Part shown: positions 1 to 8,938 of the stretch, in pieces
Layout: each line of letters begins with the position of its first letter
How positions within the stretch are numbered: position 1 is the stretch's first letter
DNA from: Labyrinthula sp. Ha
Taxonomy: Eukaryota; Sar; Bigyra; Labyrinthulida; Labyrinthulaceae
NCBI GenBank assembly: GCA_015227615.1
Contig: JAALGZ010000045.1
Span: forward strand, 233,603-297,602
Reading direction: 5' to 3'
DNA length: 64,000 nt
Position numbers and translations under genes: made by a program
The notes under the pieces: generated by a model
Databases searched by the model: none
What the model saw: the letters and a program-made list of their open reading frames with translations, nothing else
Told to the model about the DNA's origin: nothing

Positions 1-2385
1 AAATTACTTAGGTCATCCACTACTATATTTGAAAATTTAATAAAACGGCAACAAAAAAAATAAAATAAAATAAGGTCTTGTATTCTAAATACCAATCGGT
101 CTGAAGCTGCTTACGGACAAAAAAATAACCATCCTTAATCCCCTAGAAGAGTAGAAAAACATCTTTCGACAGAAACTTAAGGCCTAAGACCCATAAGAAA
201 CTTGTTACAAAATTTAAAGTTGAAAAGAGTTATCAGAGCTAATAGTATAAGTTCCAAGGTTAAGGTTTATTTCTGGGGCAAAATTGGGGATTTCAAAAAT
301 TAATCATGAAATTTTGATTGATAAAATTGAATTTTTGAAGACGCAATTTATTTTTTCTTCTTCATCGATGAGGTCAGAGTCGACAAACTATATCCCTTCA
401 AGAATAAAATATTCAATCTACGAGTCTTTATCAAAATATACGAACTGCTAGAAGAATGAAAAAAAAAATCTGCAACAAAGAGAGAACAGTTTAGAGCTTG
501 GGAAAACAGTCTTATTCTTAATAATAAAAGAATTATGTGAAAGCATGTCAAGAAAACACAAGTAGTATTCTTAAATGATTTTTATAACGCACATAGTGGA
601 CACCAATCTTTAGGTTGTTAAACAATTAGGAAATATTAAACTTGTTCTACTATTTTCTCTTAATTAATTTCCTGCTCTTTACTTTTTAGAACATGCTAGT
701 ACTCAGTTTTAATATTATCATTGAACGGCATATGAGTCCATCTTGATTTTTCCCTTTTCATACTGAACAAAATAGATAATGTCATTTCTTAAAGACATAC
801 AGTGAATATTATTTAGGAAGTTTGGTTTTGTATATTTCTAAAAATAGTCATCTTCTATCACATCGTGTTAACTATTAAACTGAAAAAACTTGATCTCAGA
901 GACAGAAAGAAACTGCATGACTAGATAGCTCTCCAATAATGCAAAGAAATTCTAGGTGGCAAGCTAGTTAAAGATCAAAATTAAGATGAATAATATAATC
1001 TCGCCAACATAGCAGTAGCTACATTAAGACTCTTTGCATCTTAAATAAACCAGCTGATGCACCATTTTGTGATTGAAATATTTCAGAGTTCTTAATATAT
1101 GGCTTAGAATCCATCAAAATTGACTTTTACCAGCTGATGTAAACCCGATTGATCTTAGGCGATGCTTATTGAAATATAGTGAAAACTTTAGAGAAAACAT
1201 TTTTTGATATTATTGCAAGTTAATGTGAATTGAATGATTATAGCTTCACCGTTGAGATTGTTTTTAAAGCCAACTGTTTTACGTGTAATTTTGAAAGCCA
1301 TGGATTTATATAGGAAATATCATCGTTTGGAAATGTCCAGGTTTCACTTAATAAAACAAACCAATTCAGCGATTCTAATGCTGGAATAGGTCCTTTAGTA
1401 TAGATTTTATGCCAACGATGGCAATAGACAGATTACATTTCTGCAACTTAATTTTCATTTTTATCCCTATCAAAGAGTCTTCTTAGATTTTTTTCCTTTC
1501 CATGCTCTACCGTGTTGTTAAGAATATCATAAAAAAGATATTTACAAGAATTTTCCCATTTTTACCGAAATGATACTTGAAGTACTTAAACAACCTATTA
1601 ATACATTCTTAGTGAGGCTTATACAACCACAAAGCTGTTTATAACGGGCGAAGAAGACGTTTTCAATACTATTTACGTAAAATCTATCAACAAACTCCAA
1701 CCTATGGGTATGATATATTCAGTCTTATGCTTTCAAACATTTTCATATAATCCAAGTAGATTGATCTAGGGTCTTCTTCTTTATCGCAGACTTATATCTT
1801 AAATTGAACTACTAATAGCTAGAACTTACTAAGTATTTCAAGGGCCTATTGTTAATCTATAGCACATCCCAATAGCTTGGCAGCCTAATCCACATAGGGT
1901 GCAAAACCAGCAACGTCTAACAAGATTTATAAATGAATAATTGATGTTTGACCAGTTCTGAGCATTCTCTTTTATGTTTCAAAACCCAATTAGTTTTTCT
2001 TTAAGACTCATTTGTAAGTTGCTAATGATCAGTTGAGTGGTCTCTTCCCTATATATTTGTTTGCAAGAAGAAATAAGGATTACTTCCTAATTATTGTTGT
2101 AATACACTTAGCAAAGTGCTTAAACAGGTAGACATGAAATTACAATCTTCGTGCGAAACTTCATTATTTTTACGTTTTCTGGGTGATTAAATCAATATTT
2201 AGTCAAAAAGCTTTTTTTCGATGAAAAATAACGCGTTCCACATTCATAACTCTAAAAATCTGTTTAACAAGTTTTGAATAGATTAAAATATTTCGAATCC
2301 GTTACAAACCTAATCTATAAAAGATATTAGATAAAAACTATTTTTATTATACTACTAAAATATCTACATATATAATTTGATGAAC
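1..2385. other. gene-free flank
   Basis: No open frame longer than about 70 codons looks coding on either strand, and no known motif was recognised. The composition is AT-rich with scattered homopolymers. It lies downstream of the first member of the cysteine-rich cluster. Confidence 0.6.
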
Positions 2386-3213
2386 TTATATAACTGAAAA
2401 ACCAATAGACTCAATATTCCCATCATCGTCTTCCTTTTTTGTTTCACTCTTCTTATTGTTACCTATAATATTTTTTCCATGTTCTATAGGAACTTTTTTA
2501 TGTTGAAATATTTTTAAAAATTCAGGAACTTCTTCTTTTTGTCTTTTTATTCCTTTATCCATATCTTTTTTTAACTCAGTCATACTATATTCCTTCTCAT
2601 TACTGATAGAATACTCAATTGGTACAGAAACTTCTTTACCATCTAAATTGACTGGAGTAAAACTTGCAGATAAAGATCCAAATTTTGAAATACCAAATTC
2701 TTTTGATACTTCTTCACTACTTTTTTCTACTCTTCTTCTTCGTAAGAAAAATATGATACTAAATATAATAATAATAACAAATACTGATATTCCTACAAAT
2801 ATAAAAGTGAGTTTATTGTTTCTATTTTTTTCCTTTGATAAACTAGTTGGTGTATATGTAGATAAAAATATTTCTGAACAGTCTAAATTATCTCCCAAGG
2901 GTTCAAGAAAGAAATCAGAACTCTGTTGTGGATCAAAAACACAACAAAAAGAGTTTTCAGAATGTATTTCTGAATCTCCATTATAAAATTGTATTCCTGT
3001 ATTTTGACATAATTGAATAACTTCTTCTTGATTTCCATCTTGTCTTGTGCAATCGTCATCACAACCTCTAATACAAGATATATAACTATCATCGTTTGGG
3101 TTATTTAGTATGTCGTCTGCTGGAAATAATTCTCGACAACATAATCTACAGCATACATTATCATCATCACCAACTGTTAATGAAGAATCTAGACATGTAT
3201 TAAATGTTGACAT
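2386..3213 (-). CDS. 12-Cys membrane protein, long-tail type (paralogue 1)
   Basis: 275 residues. The N-terminal domain (about 1-112) carries the cluster's cysteine signature: TC at 6-7, CCRLCC at 21-26, SCIRGC...C at about 46-55, a single C near 69, FCCVFDP at about 89-95 and a last C near 112. One strongly hydrophobic helix spans about 134-157 and is followed by RRRR, so the C-terminal tail of about 118 residues should face the cytosol by the positive-inside rule. The tail is charged and rich in K, E and S. There is no N-terminal signal peptide; the domain begins right after Met. The start is set by alignment with the paralogues (MS-x-TF-x-TC). The tail is the longest of the family. I do not recognise the domain, and function is unknown. 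A surface receptor or adhesin-like role is only inference. Confidence 0.85.
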   Translation of the reverse strand: MSTFNTCLDSSLTVGDDDNVCCRLCCRELFPADDILNNPNDDSYISCIRGCDDDCTRQDGNQEEVIQLCQNTGIQFYNGDSEIHSENSFCCVFDPQQSSDFFLEPLGDNLDCSEIFLSTYTPTSLSKEKNRNNKLTFIFVGISVFVIIIIFSIIFFLRRRRVEKSSEEVSKEFGISKFGSLSASFTPVNLDGKEVSVPIEYSISNEKEYSMTELKKDMDKGIKRQKEEVPEFLKIFQHKKVPIEHGKNIIGNNKKSETKKEDDDGNIESIGFSVI

Positions 3214-3288
3214 CTTTCAAATGAGTTTTTGTTTGTTTTTGTTTTCATGTTGACATTTATATTCAACATATATGGGACATTCAAAATA

Positions 3289-3302
3289 AGATATTGAGAG
3301 TA
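3289..3302 (-). promoter_or_regulatory. shared upstream motif of long-tail genes (copy 1)
   Basis: The plus strand reads AGATATTGAGAGTA. The same 14-mer lies upstream of paralogue 4 and a close variant upstream of paralogue 5, at 50-80 bp from each start codon. In gene orientation the core is ACTCTCAATATCT. This is a candidate promoter element or shared leader, not proven; retained paralogue ancestry is the alternative. Confidence 0.35.
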
Positions 3303-3625
3303 TATTTAGGAAATAGAAAATGAGAAATATACTGTTGTTAACGATATTTGATTAAGACTTTTAGAATCCGGGAATAAAATTATTCAGTTATTTATATTGG
3401 ATATATTCAAAATATGATAATTTTATACAATGTCATGGCACAGATTTAATACTATATATATTGTATGTTTGTATTTTATAGCATAGATTTGAAAGAATTT
3501 CATAAAATATAATTGTATGGGAAGATACATAAAAAAAATTAAAAGAGAATAGTTGTATTCTAGAAGAAGATTTTAACTATTTTTTGTTGATAAAACTAAG
3601 TAAATGTATAAATGGTGTTTATATC
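3303..3625. other. intergenic, AT-rich
   Basis: Spacer between two minus-strand paralogues. It contains no ORF or recognised site. It must hold the upstream sequence of paralogue 1 and the 3' end of paralogue 2. Confidence 0.5.
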
Positions 3626-4423
3626 TTACTCAGTTCTTGGTTGAAAATATGAAAAGATGATTAATAGAAGTAGAACGAAGAGTGAATATAAGAATAATAT
3701 ATCTTTTTCTCTGGAAGTTATTCTTTCTTGTTCTTGTAATTCACTATTACTTATTCCTATTGTTGGATATAATGTAGGATATTCTGTTGGAAAGCTAGTT
3801 GGATAAAACGAAGGAAAGGGTGATGGTGCTCTCGTTGGAGAACTTGTAGGAGAACTTGTTGGAAATTCAGTAGGAAAGAGTGTTGTAGGAAAAAGTGTTG
3901 GAGAACTTGTTGGAAATTCAGTAGGAAAGAGTGTTGTAGGAAAAAGTGTTGGAGAACTTGTTGGAAATTCAGTAGGAAAGAGTGTTGTAGGAAAAAGTGT
4001 TGGAAAACTTGTAGGAGAAGTTGTTGGAAATAGTGTTGGATAGCCTGTAGGTGAGCTTGTAGAAGAAATTATAGGAGATAGTGTTGGAAAGTCAGTTGGT
4101 TTTGGAGTTGGAAACTTTGTAGGTGAAAAAGTTTGTTCATAAAGAGGAATTCTTGAACAAGCACCATTTCCACCTAACTCTTTAATAAGAAAAAGAAATT
4201 CTTCATTTGGATCAAATACACAGCATAAGTTTTCTTCAGGTGTAGAATAAGGTAATCCAGTACGTAAGAGTATACCAGGTTCACATCCACCAGAAGTACA
4301 TAAACCTGCACAACCTTTTCTACATAAAGTACTTTCATCTCCAATAAATAATTGTAAACAACAAGTTTCACAACAAGTTTGTATTTCTGTTGAATCTATA
4401 CAAGTTTGAAAAGTATCACTCAT
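3626..4423 (-). CDS. 12-Cys protein with P-T stalk and C-terminal helix (paralogue 2)
   Basis: 265 residues. Residues 1-95 form the 12-cysteine domain (TC, CCETCC, C-x3-C-x3-C, GGC, LCCVFDP, AC). A stalk of about 125 residues follows, made of repeated FPT, SPT and YPT units and likely O-glycosylated if extracellular. A hydrophobic helix at about 239-259 is only a few residues from the C-terminus. The segment IL-x2-Y-x2-F at the start of this helix is also seen in paralogues 6 and 7. There is no N-terminal signal peptide, so the protein looks tail-anchored or N-out. The stalk contains a recent tandem duplication. The leader just before ATG is A-rich (CAAAACCAAAAAC), as in the sister genes. Function is unknown. 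Confidence 0.85.
   Translation of the reverse strand: MSDTFQTCIDSTEIQTCCETCCLQLFIGDESTLCRKGCAGLCTSGGCEPGILLRTGLPYSTPEENLCCVFDPNEEFLFLIKELGGNGACSRIPLYEQTFSPTKFPTPKPTDFPTLSPIISSTSSPTGYPTLFPTTSPTSFPTLFPTTLFPTEFPTSSPTLFPTTLFPTEFPTSSPTLFPTTLFPTEFPTSSPTSSPTRAPSPFPSFYPTSFPTEYPTLYPTIGISNSELQEQERITSREKDILFLYSLFVLLLLIIFSYFQPRTE
3858..4010 (-). repeat. 51-bp coding minisatellite, 3 copies
   Basis: Three near-identical 51-bp units start at 3858, 3909 and 3960. Each encodes a 17-residue block of LFPT, TLFPT, EFPT and SSPT. The period is a multiple of three, so copy-number change keeps the frame and alters only stalk length. Confidence 0.9.
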
Positions 4424-5183
4424 TTTTTGTTTTTGGTTTTGATGTTAATATAAGACTTTAATAATAGACATACAAATATTTCTACGCCCGGGTATTATAT
4501 TAAAACATACCATGGAACTATATTTTATATAGTAATTATATTATAATTAGTTCCATAATACTTTTTGCATGTTTCCAATGAATATTATAGTATAGAACAA
4601 AACAAATACATATATTTATATAAAAAACTAACTCTATATATTAAGTTATCCTATTATTATAACCTATAAAACAAGAAATATCTATTACCTGAAAGATATA
4701 ACTTCTAGTATACTTGTCAGACTGTTTGATCACCACTTTTTTAATTTCAGAGATTAACTCAACTAAGAAGCTGTACTATGTAAAAAGATACCAATATTCA
4801 AATAACGAAAAAAAAATAATTTACCTAGAATCTCTTTAAGCTTTCTTTTTGACAAAAAAATAATAGCAGAGTGCGTGATTTGCTTCACGGAGGTTTGGCT
4901 CCGTCAAAGAAGAGTTAACCAACAGGTTTTAAAGTTATATTATGAGAAACATGACGTATCGCAGGCATCATATATTTCACTTTTGTTTGCTTAGTTGATA
5001 TTAAAAGTTATATAAAAATATAGATATATTGAGTTTCTATTTTACTGTTCAGTATATTCCAACAAGATATAGAATAATATATATTGTATTAGTTTTGTAT
5101 AGAGAAGTAATTGTTCAAGAACTCCAAGATCAAAGAAGGAAAACTATGAGGAGAAATATGGTATAAAATGATAATATACTTTG
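4424..5183. other. intergenic with a GC-rich hairpin
   Basis: AT-rich spacer. The region just upstream of paralogue 2 holds a palindromic CCATGG at about 4510, with a TATAAAA-like run beside it. A small GC-rich inverted repeat lies at 4887-4904: ACGGAG, a six-base loop, then CTCCGT. A frame open from 5005 to 5163 on the plus strand has no clear start and is not called as a gene. Confidence 0.4.
4887..4904. other. short hairpin ACGGAG-loop-CTCCGT
   Basis: A perfect 6-bp stem with a 6-base loop (GTTTGG) inside a locally GC-rich stretch, in otherwise AT-rich DNA. It could be a structured small RNA, a relic of a repeat or chance. Confidence 0.3.
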
Positions 5184-5303
5184 AATGCTAGTCCATATGG
5201 ACGTTTTCTTATAGGATATATATTTGAAATAGCTTTACTAACAGGTTTAATATATGGTTTTCTACATTACGCAGAAAGATCTAAACAGTTTTCCCAATCT
5301 TGA
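5184..5303 (+). pseudogene. orphan coding-like membrane segment
   Basis: A frame of 39 codons ending in TGA encodes a small hydrophobic, aromatic peptide. It begins NASPYGRF, contains a clear helix-like stretch rich in I, L, G and F, and ends YAERSKQFSQS. Its composition looks like real protein. However, it has no ATG, and stops lie just upstream in the same frame. It may be the last exon of a small membrane-protein gene whose other exons I cannot place, or a gene relic. It overlaps nothing else and is convergent with paralogue 3. Confidence 0.3.
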
Positions 5304-5384
5304 TACTGTGTATTAGATGGATTCTTAAGAAAAACAAGACATTGAGTAAAATAAGTACTTAACTTATATTTGAAGAAATATAAA

Positions 5385-6071
5385 CTAATTTCTTGTATTC
5401 GTTCTTTTCCAAATATAAAATCCAATACAAATTGTAATACCAAACATACCCAAGATAACTTCTTTATCAACTCCCTTTTCGTATGTATTATTATTTTTTA
5501 TATTCCATACATTTTCTTCACTTATATAACTTGTAGGAAATTCTGTTGGATATAATAATGTAGGTTCTTGTGTTGGTGATTGACTTGTAGGAAACTCTGT
5601 TGGATATAATAATGTAAGTTCTTGTGTTGGTGATTGACTTGGTTGTTCTGTAATTATATTTGTTGGATAATCTGTTGGATAATTTGTTGGAAAACGAGTT
5701 GGATAAATAGTTGGATATCCAGTTGGATAACTTGTTATATCATAAACTGTTGGTTTTTCTGTTGGAAAAGAAGTTTCTTCTTCAAAAGGAATATTTGAAC
5801 AACTTTCACTATCCATTAGTTCTCTTATAAAAAATTCAGTTTCATTATCTTCATCAAATACACAACATAATTTATTTGGTCCATTAACGATTGGAAGTCC
5901 ATAAAGAAAACTCAATCCATATTTACACCCCCCAGAGTCTGAACTATCACATATTAACTCACAACCTTGTTCACAATCTTCTTGTATACCTATATATAAA
6001 TAAGAGCAACAGCTTTTGCAACAAGCTTGTTTTTCATTTGATTCTAAACAACTTAAAAATGTTTCGTTCAT
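5385..6071 (-). CDS. 12-Cys protein with P-T stalk and C-terminal helix (paralogue 3)
   Basis: 228 residues. The cysteine domain spans residues 1-95 (SC, CCKSCC, DCEQGC...C, GGC, LCCVFDE, SC). It is followed by a YPT/FPT/SPT stalk and a helix at about 203-221, then a short basic tail (KRTNTRN). The first cysteine pair is SC where most members have TC. The tail helix differs from the IL-x2-Y type of its sisters and includes an extra Cys. An 18-residue stalk unit is duplicated in tandem. The upstream region has TTCCATGGAA at about 6128-6137, near an AT-rich TATAAAA-like run, comparable with paralogue 2. Function is unknown. Confidence 0.85.
   Translation of the reverse strand: MNETFLSCLESNEKQACCKSCCSYLYIGIQEDCEQGCELICDSSDSGGCKYGLSFLYGLPIVNGPNKLCCVFDEDNETEFFIRELMDSESCSNIPFEEETSFPTEKPTVYDITSYPTGYPTIYPTRFPTNYPTDYPTNIITEQPSQSPTQELTLLYPTEFPTSQSPTQEPTLLYPTEFPTSYISEENVWNIKNNNTYEKGVDKEVILGMFGITICIGFYIWKRTNTRN
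5533..5640 (-). repeat. 54-bp coding tandem duplication, 2 copies
   Basis: Two 54-bp units start at 5533 and 5587 and differ at very few bases. Each encodes 18 residues with SPTQE, LLYPT and EFPT. It has the same in-frame behaviour as the 51-bp repeat of paralogue 2, but the unit is different. Confidence 0.85.
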
Positions 6072-6223
6072 TTTATTTTTTATTTTGTTCGTAAAATAGG
6101 AACATTTCTACACACACATAATGTTTTCCATGGAAGTTTTATATTAGGTATTAATACAATAAGTATGTTACCACAGCAAAAGTTTGATTCAGCACATATA
6201 TATGTAATAAAGTAAAACTAAAC

Positions 6224-6838
6224 TTAAAGAATAGATTTATTAAATGACTGAATATCTTTTCTCTTTAGTGCTTCTTGAGGAGAAGGTACACTTAAAGCAA
6301 CTAATTTTCTTTCATCCTTCTCTACTTTCTCTTCAAATAACTTTTTCACTTTTAACTTTCTTTTCTTTTGTACAATAAGAAAAGACAAAACAACAAGTAC
6401 AAATAAAACACTAAATCCACTTCCAACAATAACCATATCTATCTCTTCTTTCTTTTCAATCTCATTCCCCAGTTCAACTATTGTTGGGTTCTCAGTTATT
6501 AAACTTATTGTAGGTGCTTCACTAAATACAGATTCAGCAGCTAATAAACAACTATCAAATCCCTCAATATTAACAAACTCAAGATCAAACACACCATTTC
6601 CATTTTCTGTTTCTACACAACAACGACCATCTCCATCAACTTCTCCACGAAGAAAAGGTAAACCGTGTGATGAACAAGAAGAGGATGGGAGTAGAATACA
6701 TGTACCGTCACAACCAAGTTGACAAGCAGCTTCTGATACTTCATCTGAAGAAAAACGAAGAGAACAACAAGTAAGACAACAAGCAGCTTCATTTTCTTCT
6801 AGTTGATTACAAGTTGCTAATAAATTTGGTTCTGTCAT
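6224..6838 (-). CDS. 12-Cys membrane protein, long-tail type (paralogue 4)
   Basis: 204 residues. The twelve-cysteine domain spans about 10-97 (TC, CCLTCC, AC-x2-GC-x3-C, SC, RCCVE, SC). A short linker has only two PT units. The membrane helix is at about 133-156, followed by KKRKLKVKK, which predicts a cytoplasmic tail of about 48 residues. The tail contains RKLVALSVPSP (177-187), nearly identical to the tail of paralogue 5. That conservation, in tails otherwise unlike each other, suggests a sorting or docking motif. There is no signal peptide. The start Met is set by the family alignment and is preceded by an A-rich leader. Function is unknown. Confidence 0.85.
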   Translation of the reverse strand: MTEPNLLATCNQLEENEAACCLTCCSLRFSSDEVSEAACQLGCDGTCILLPSSSCSSHGLPFLRGEVDGDGRCCVETENGNGVFDLEFVNIEGFDSCLLAAESVFSEAPTISLITENPTIVELGNEIEKKEEIDMVIVGSGFSVLFVLVVLSFLIVQKKRKLKVKKLFEEKVEKDERKLVALSVPSPQEALKRKDIQSFNKSIL

Positions 6839-6887
6839 TTTTGTGCTTTAGTTTAGAATTGGGGTGAATATGCTTTATATTTAATAT

Positions 6888-6901
6888 AGATATTGAGAGT
6901 A
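6888..6901 (-). promoter_or_regulatory. shared upstream motif of long-tail genes (copy 2)
   Basis: An exact second copy of AGATATTGAGAGTA (plus strand), 50 bp upstream of paralogue 4. It matches the copy 76 bp upstream of paralogue 1. Candidate cis-element. Confidence 0.35.
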
Positions 6902-7140
6902 ATTTATCATAAATATATAGGTGATATTATATATTGATACTGGTTATATATGGATACAGTAGTATAATGCTGAACCGATCATATTCAGAACACTTTCCGC
7001 CGGGTGTATTATGACATCAACGAAAAAGTCGGATGATCGATATTTACTGGGATAATTAGTGTAGATTACATAGTCGATGTTAAAATTGTCGTATAGTATT
7101 TAGTCAAAAGATTCAAAAACATATATATATATACATATAC
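6902..7140. other. intergenic
   Basis: A spacer with a short, less AT-rich patch around 6990-7060. No ORF or RNA gene was seen. Confidence 0.4.
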
Positions 7141-7683
7141 TCAACTTCTACTTTGGATAGGTGAAGGTACACTTAGAGCAACTAAACTTCTTGCTGCTAT
7201 TGTAGGTGAAGGACTTTCCAAAATATTTTGTCTCAAATCCACAACTCTAACTCTCTTTTTAATTAAAAACACAGTGAAAACACTGAATATAAATAATATA
7301 CTTGAAATACTTCCAACTAATACACGTATTAAAAATATATCACTAGAGTTAACATTCTCACCAGCAACTTCTATAGCTTCTTGTATACATCCAACATCCC
7401 CATTCACTTGAACCAACTCCAAATTTTGTTCTTCTAATTCTAAAGCTGTACAACAAAGTTTTTGTTGGTTAAGTTCAAAAGGATCACCATTAAATAAAGG
7501 TATACCAATATTTTTACACTCTATAGAGTCAATTTGACAATTACCTTGACATCCTCCTATACAATTTGCTAAAGAAATACCTTGTTCAGGAAAAACTAAA
7601 TTACAACAAGTTTGACAACAAGATATTTGATTATCTGTAAAGTTTAGACAAGTAAAGAGTGTTGATGAAGTTTTTTGAGACAT
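7141..7683 (-). CDS. 12-Cys membrane protein, long-tail type (paralogue 5)
   Basis: 180 residues. The cysteine domain spans about 12-99 (TC, CCQTCC, NCIGGC...C, EC, LCCTA, GC) with no P-T stalk. The helix at about 116-141 is followed by KKRVRV and a tail of about 39 residues. The tail ends RSLVALSVPSPIQSRS, sharing the nine-residue LVALSVPSP block with paralogue 4. It also has an earlier ESPSPT. The usual VFDP after the CC pair is replaced by TALE, the most divergent version in the cluster. Ends in TGA. Function is unknown. Confidence 0.85.
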   Translation of the reverse strand: MSQKTSSTLFTCLNFTDNQISCCQTCCNLVFPEQGISLANCIGGCQGNCQIDSIECKNIGIPLFNGDPFELNQQKLCCTALELEEQNLELVQVNGDVGCIQEAIEVAGENVNSSDIFLIRVLVGSISSILFIFSVFTVFLIKKRVRVVDLRQNILESPSPTIAARSLVALSVPSPIQSRS

Positions 7684-7742
7684 ATATTTTTTTCTGTGTA
7701 TATTTAGATATAACCGATAACTCTTAAGTGAATAATTGAAGA

Positions 7743-7755
7743 GGTATTGATAGTT
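7743..7755 (-). promoter_or_regulatory. variant of the long-tail upstream motif (copy 3)
   Basis: The plus strand reads GGTATTGATAGTT, a near match to the AGATATTGAGAGT of paralogues 1 and 4, and lies 60 bp upstream of paralogue 5. It is weaker than the other two copies. Confidence 0.25.
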
Positions 7756-7956
7756 GTTTTAGGAGAAATATAATGGAAGTTATAGTGGCGATAGTCTTAG
7801 ATATTAATTTGTATCGACAGCTGGGAATGGAATATTTCAGAAAGAAAGTAACTTGTTTGAAAAAAGAAGAAACTGGAAAATAGTTGAAAGAATACAGTTT
7901 CAAGTATTTGTTAGAGGTGTGTTTAAAATATTAAGTCAGAGTTATGTTATATTTGT

Positions 7957-8511
7957 CTATTTGTTTGAAAGAGTTTGGGAATGAAAGAAAGAAAATAGTA
8001 AACTCAAACCAAGAAGAAATATAAGATAGAATATTAAAATATCCTTTTCACTATCTGAAATTAAACTTTCTTTTTCAGTAGGTGGTGTAGTAGGAAAGAA
8101 ACTAGGTGAAATTGTTGGTGTTTCTGAAGGGAATTGAGTTGGAGAATTAGTGGGAAAGTCTGTTGCGGATGTGGTTGGTGTTCTTTCAAGAGGTATATCT
8201 GTACAAGTGTCTGAGGTATCTATGGGTACAAGTTGAAATTCCCCATCAAAACCAGGTTCAAATACACAACATAATTGTTCTCCATCAATATCTACAGCTG
8301 TTCCATTGAAGAAGCTAATGCCTATATTAAGACACTCGTTAACTTGGTTTATGTCGTTGGCACAAACTCCATCACAACCTGCAATACACCTCTCCAGTTG
8401 ATCTCCAGAAAAAGTAAGTTCACAACAGGTTCTACAACATGTATTTGGGTCATTTACTCCAATTGTCTCAAGAATTGAGTCTTCACATGTATCAAATGTT
8501 GACATTTTCAA
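7957..8511 (-). CDS. 12-Cys protein with P-T stalk and C-terminal helix (paralogue 6)
   Basis: 184 residues as drawn. The family alignment favours the second Met (MSTFDTC), so translation probably starts at 8505. The cysteine domain spans about 9-104 (TC, CCRTCC, RCIAGC...C, EC, LCCVFEP, TC). A short FPT/SPT/PPT stalk leads to a helix at about 156-176 beginning KDILIFYLIF, then a ten-residue tail. Its N-terminus closely resembles paralogue 1, while its helix resembles paralogue 2. That mix suggests recombination or gene conversion within the cluster. Function is unknown. Confidence 0.85.
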   Translation of the reverse strand: MKMSTFDTCEDSILETIGVNDPNTCCRTCCELTFSGDQLERCIAGCDGVCANDINQVNECLNIGISFFNGTAVDIDGEQLCCVFEPGFDGEFQLVPIDTSDTCTDIPLERTPTTSATDFPTNSPTQFPSETPTISPSFFPTTPPTEKESLISDSEKDILIFYLIFLLGLSLLFSFFHSQTLSNK

Positions 8512-8938
8512 AGTCTTGTTTGTCTCTTTTTAACCATTAGTTATTGGAAGACGGAACATTTAAAGTACCAGAAAAGAAATTACCAAAAAAAGACATATTT
8601 ATATATTCTTTCAATGGGCTTTTTAGAATACACATTATATTTATTATAAGTTTAGATTATAGAAAAATATATTTCAAAGATACAAAAACAGAATATATTG
8701 AGGTTTTTTAAAAGTTATACTGAAGAAACAAATATATATATATGAATAGAGGTTCTTTAAGACAATTCTGTTTTTAAAAGACAAGCAAGTATTGAAGAAT
8801 GTTTTTCTGAAATAAAAACTATGAAGCAGTATCTATTTCTTAAACTCTGTTCACGTTTTATATTTTGCATTCATCTGAAAGATTTTGTAAAAATAGACTT
8901 ATTATTCATTCAAGATTAATGTTCTACTTATACTATGT
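8512..8938. other. intergenic, AT-rich
   Basis: A spacer of about 430 bp with homopolymer runs and an AT dinucleotide tract near 8735. Nothing recognised. Confidence 0.4.

Noticed and set aside
2648-2986. Plus-strand frame of 112 codons
   Set aside because: Antisense of paralogue 1.
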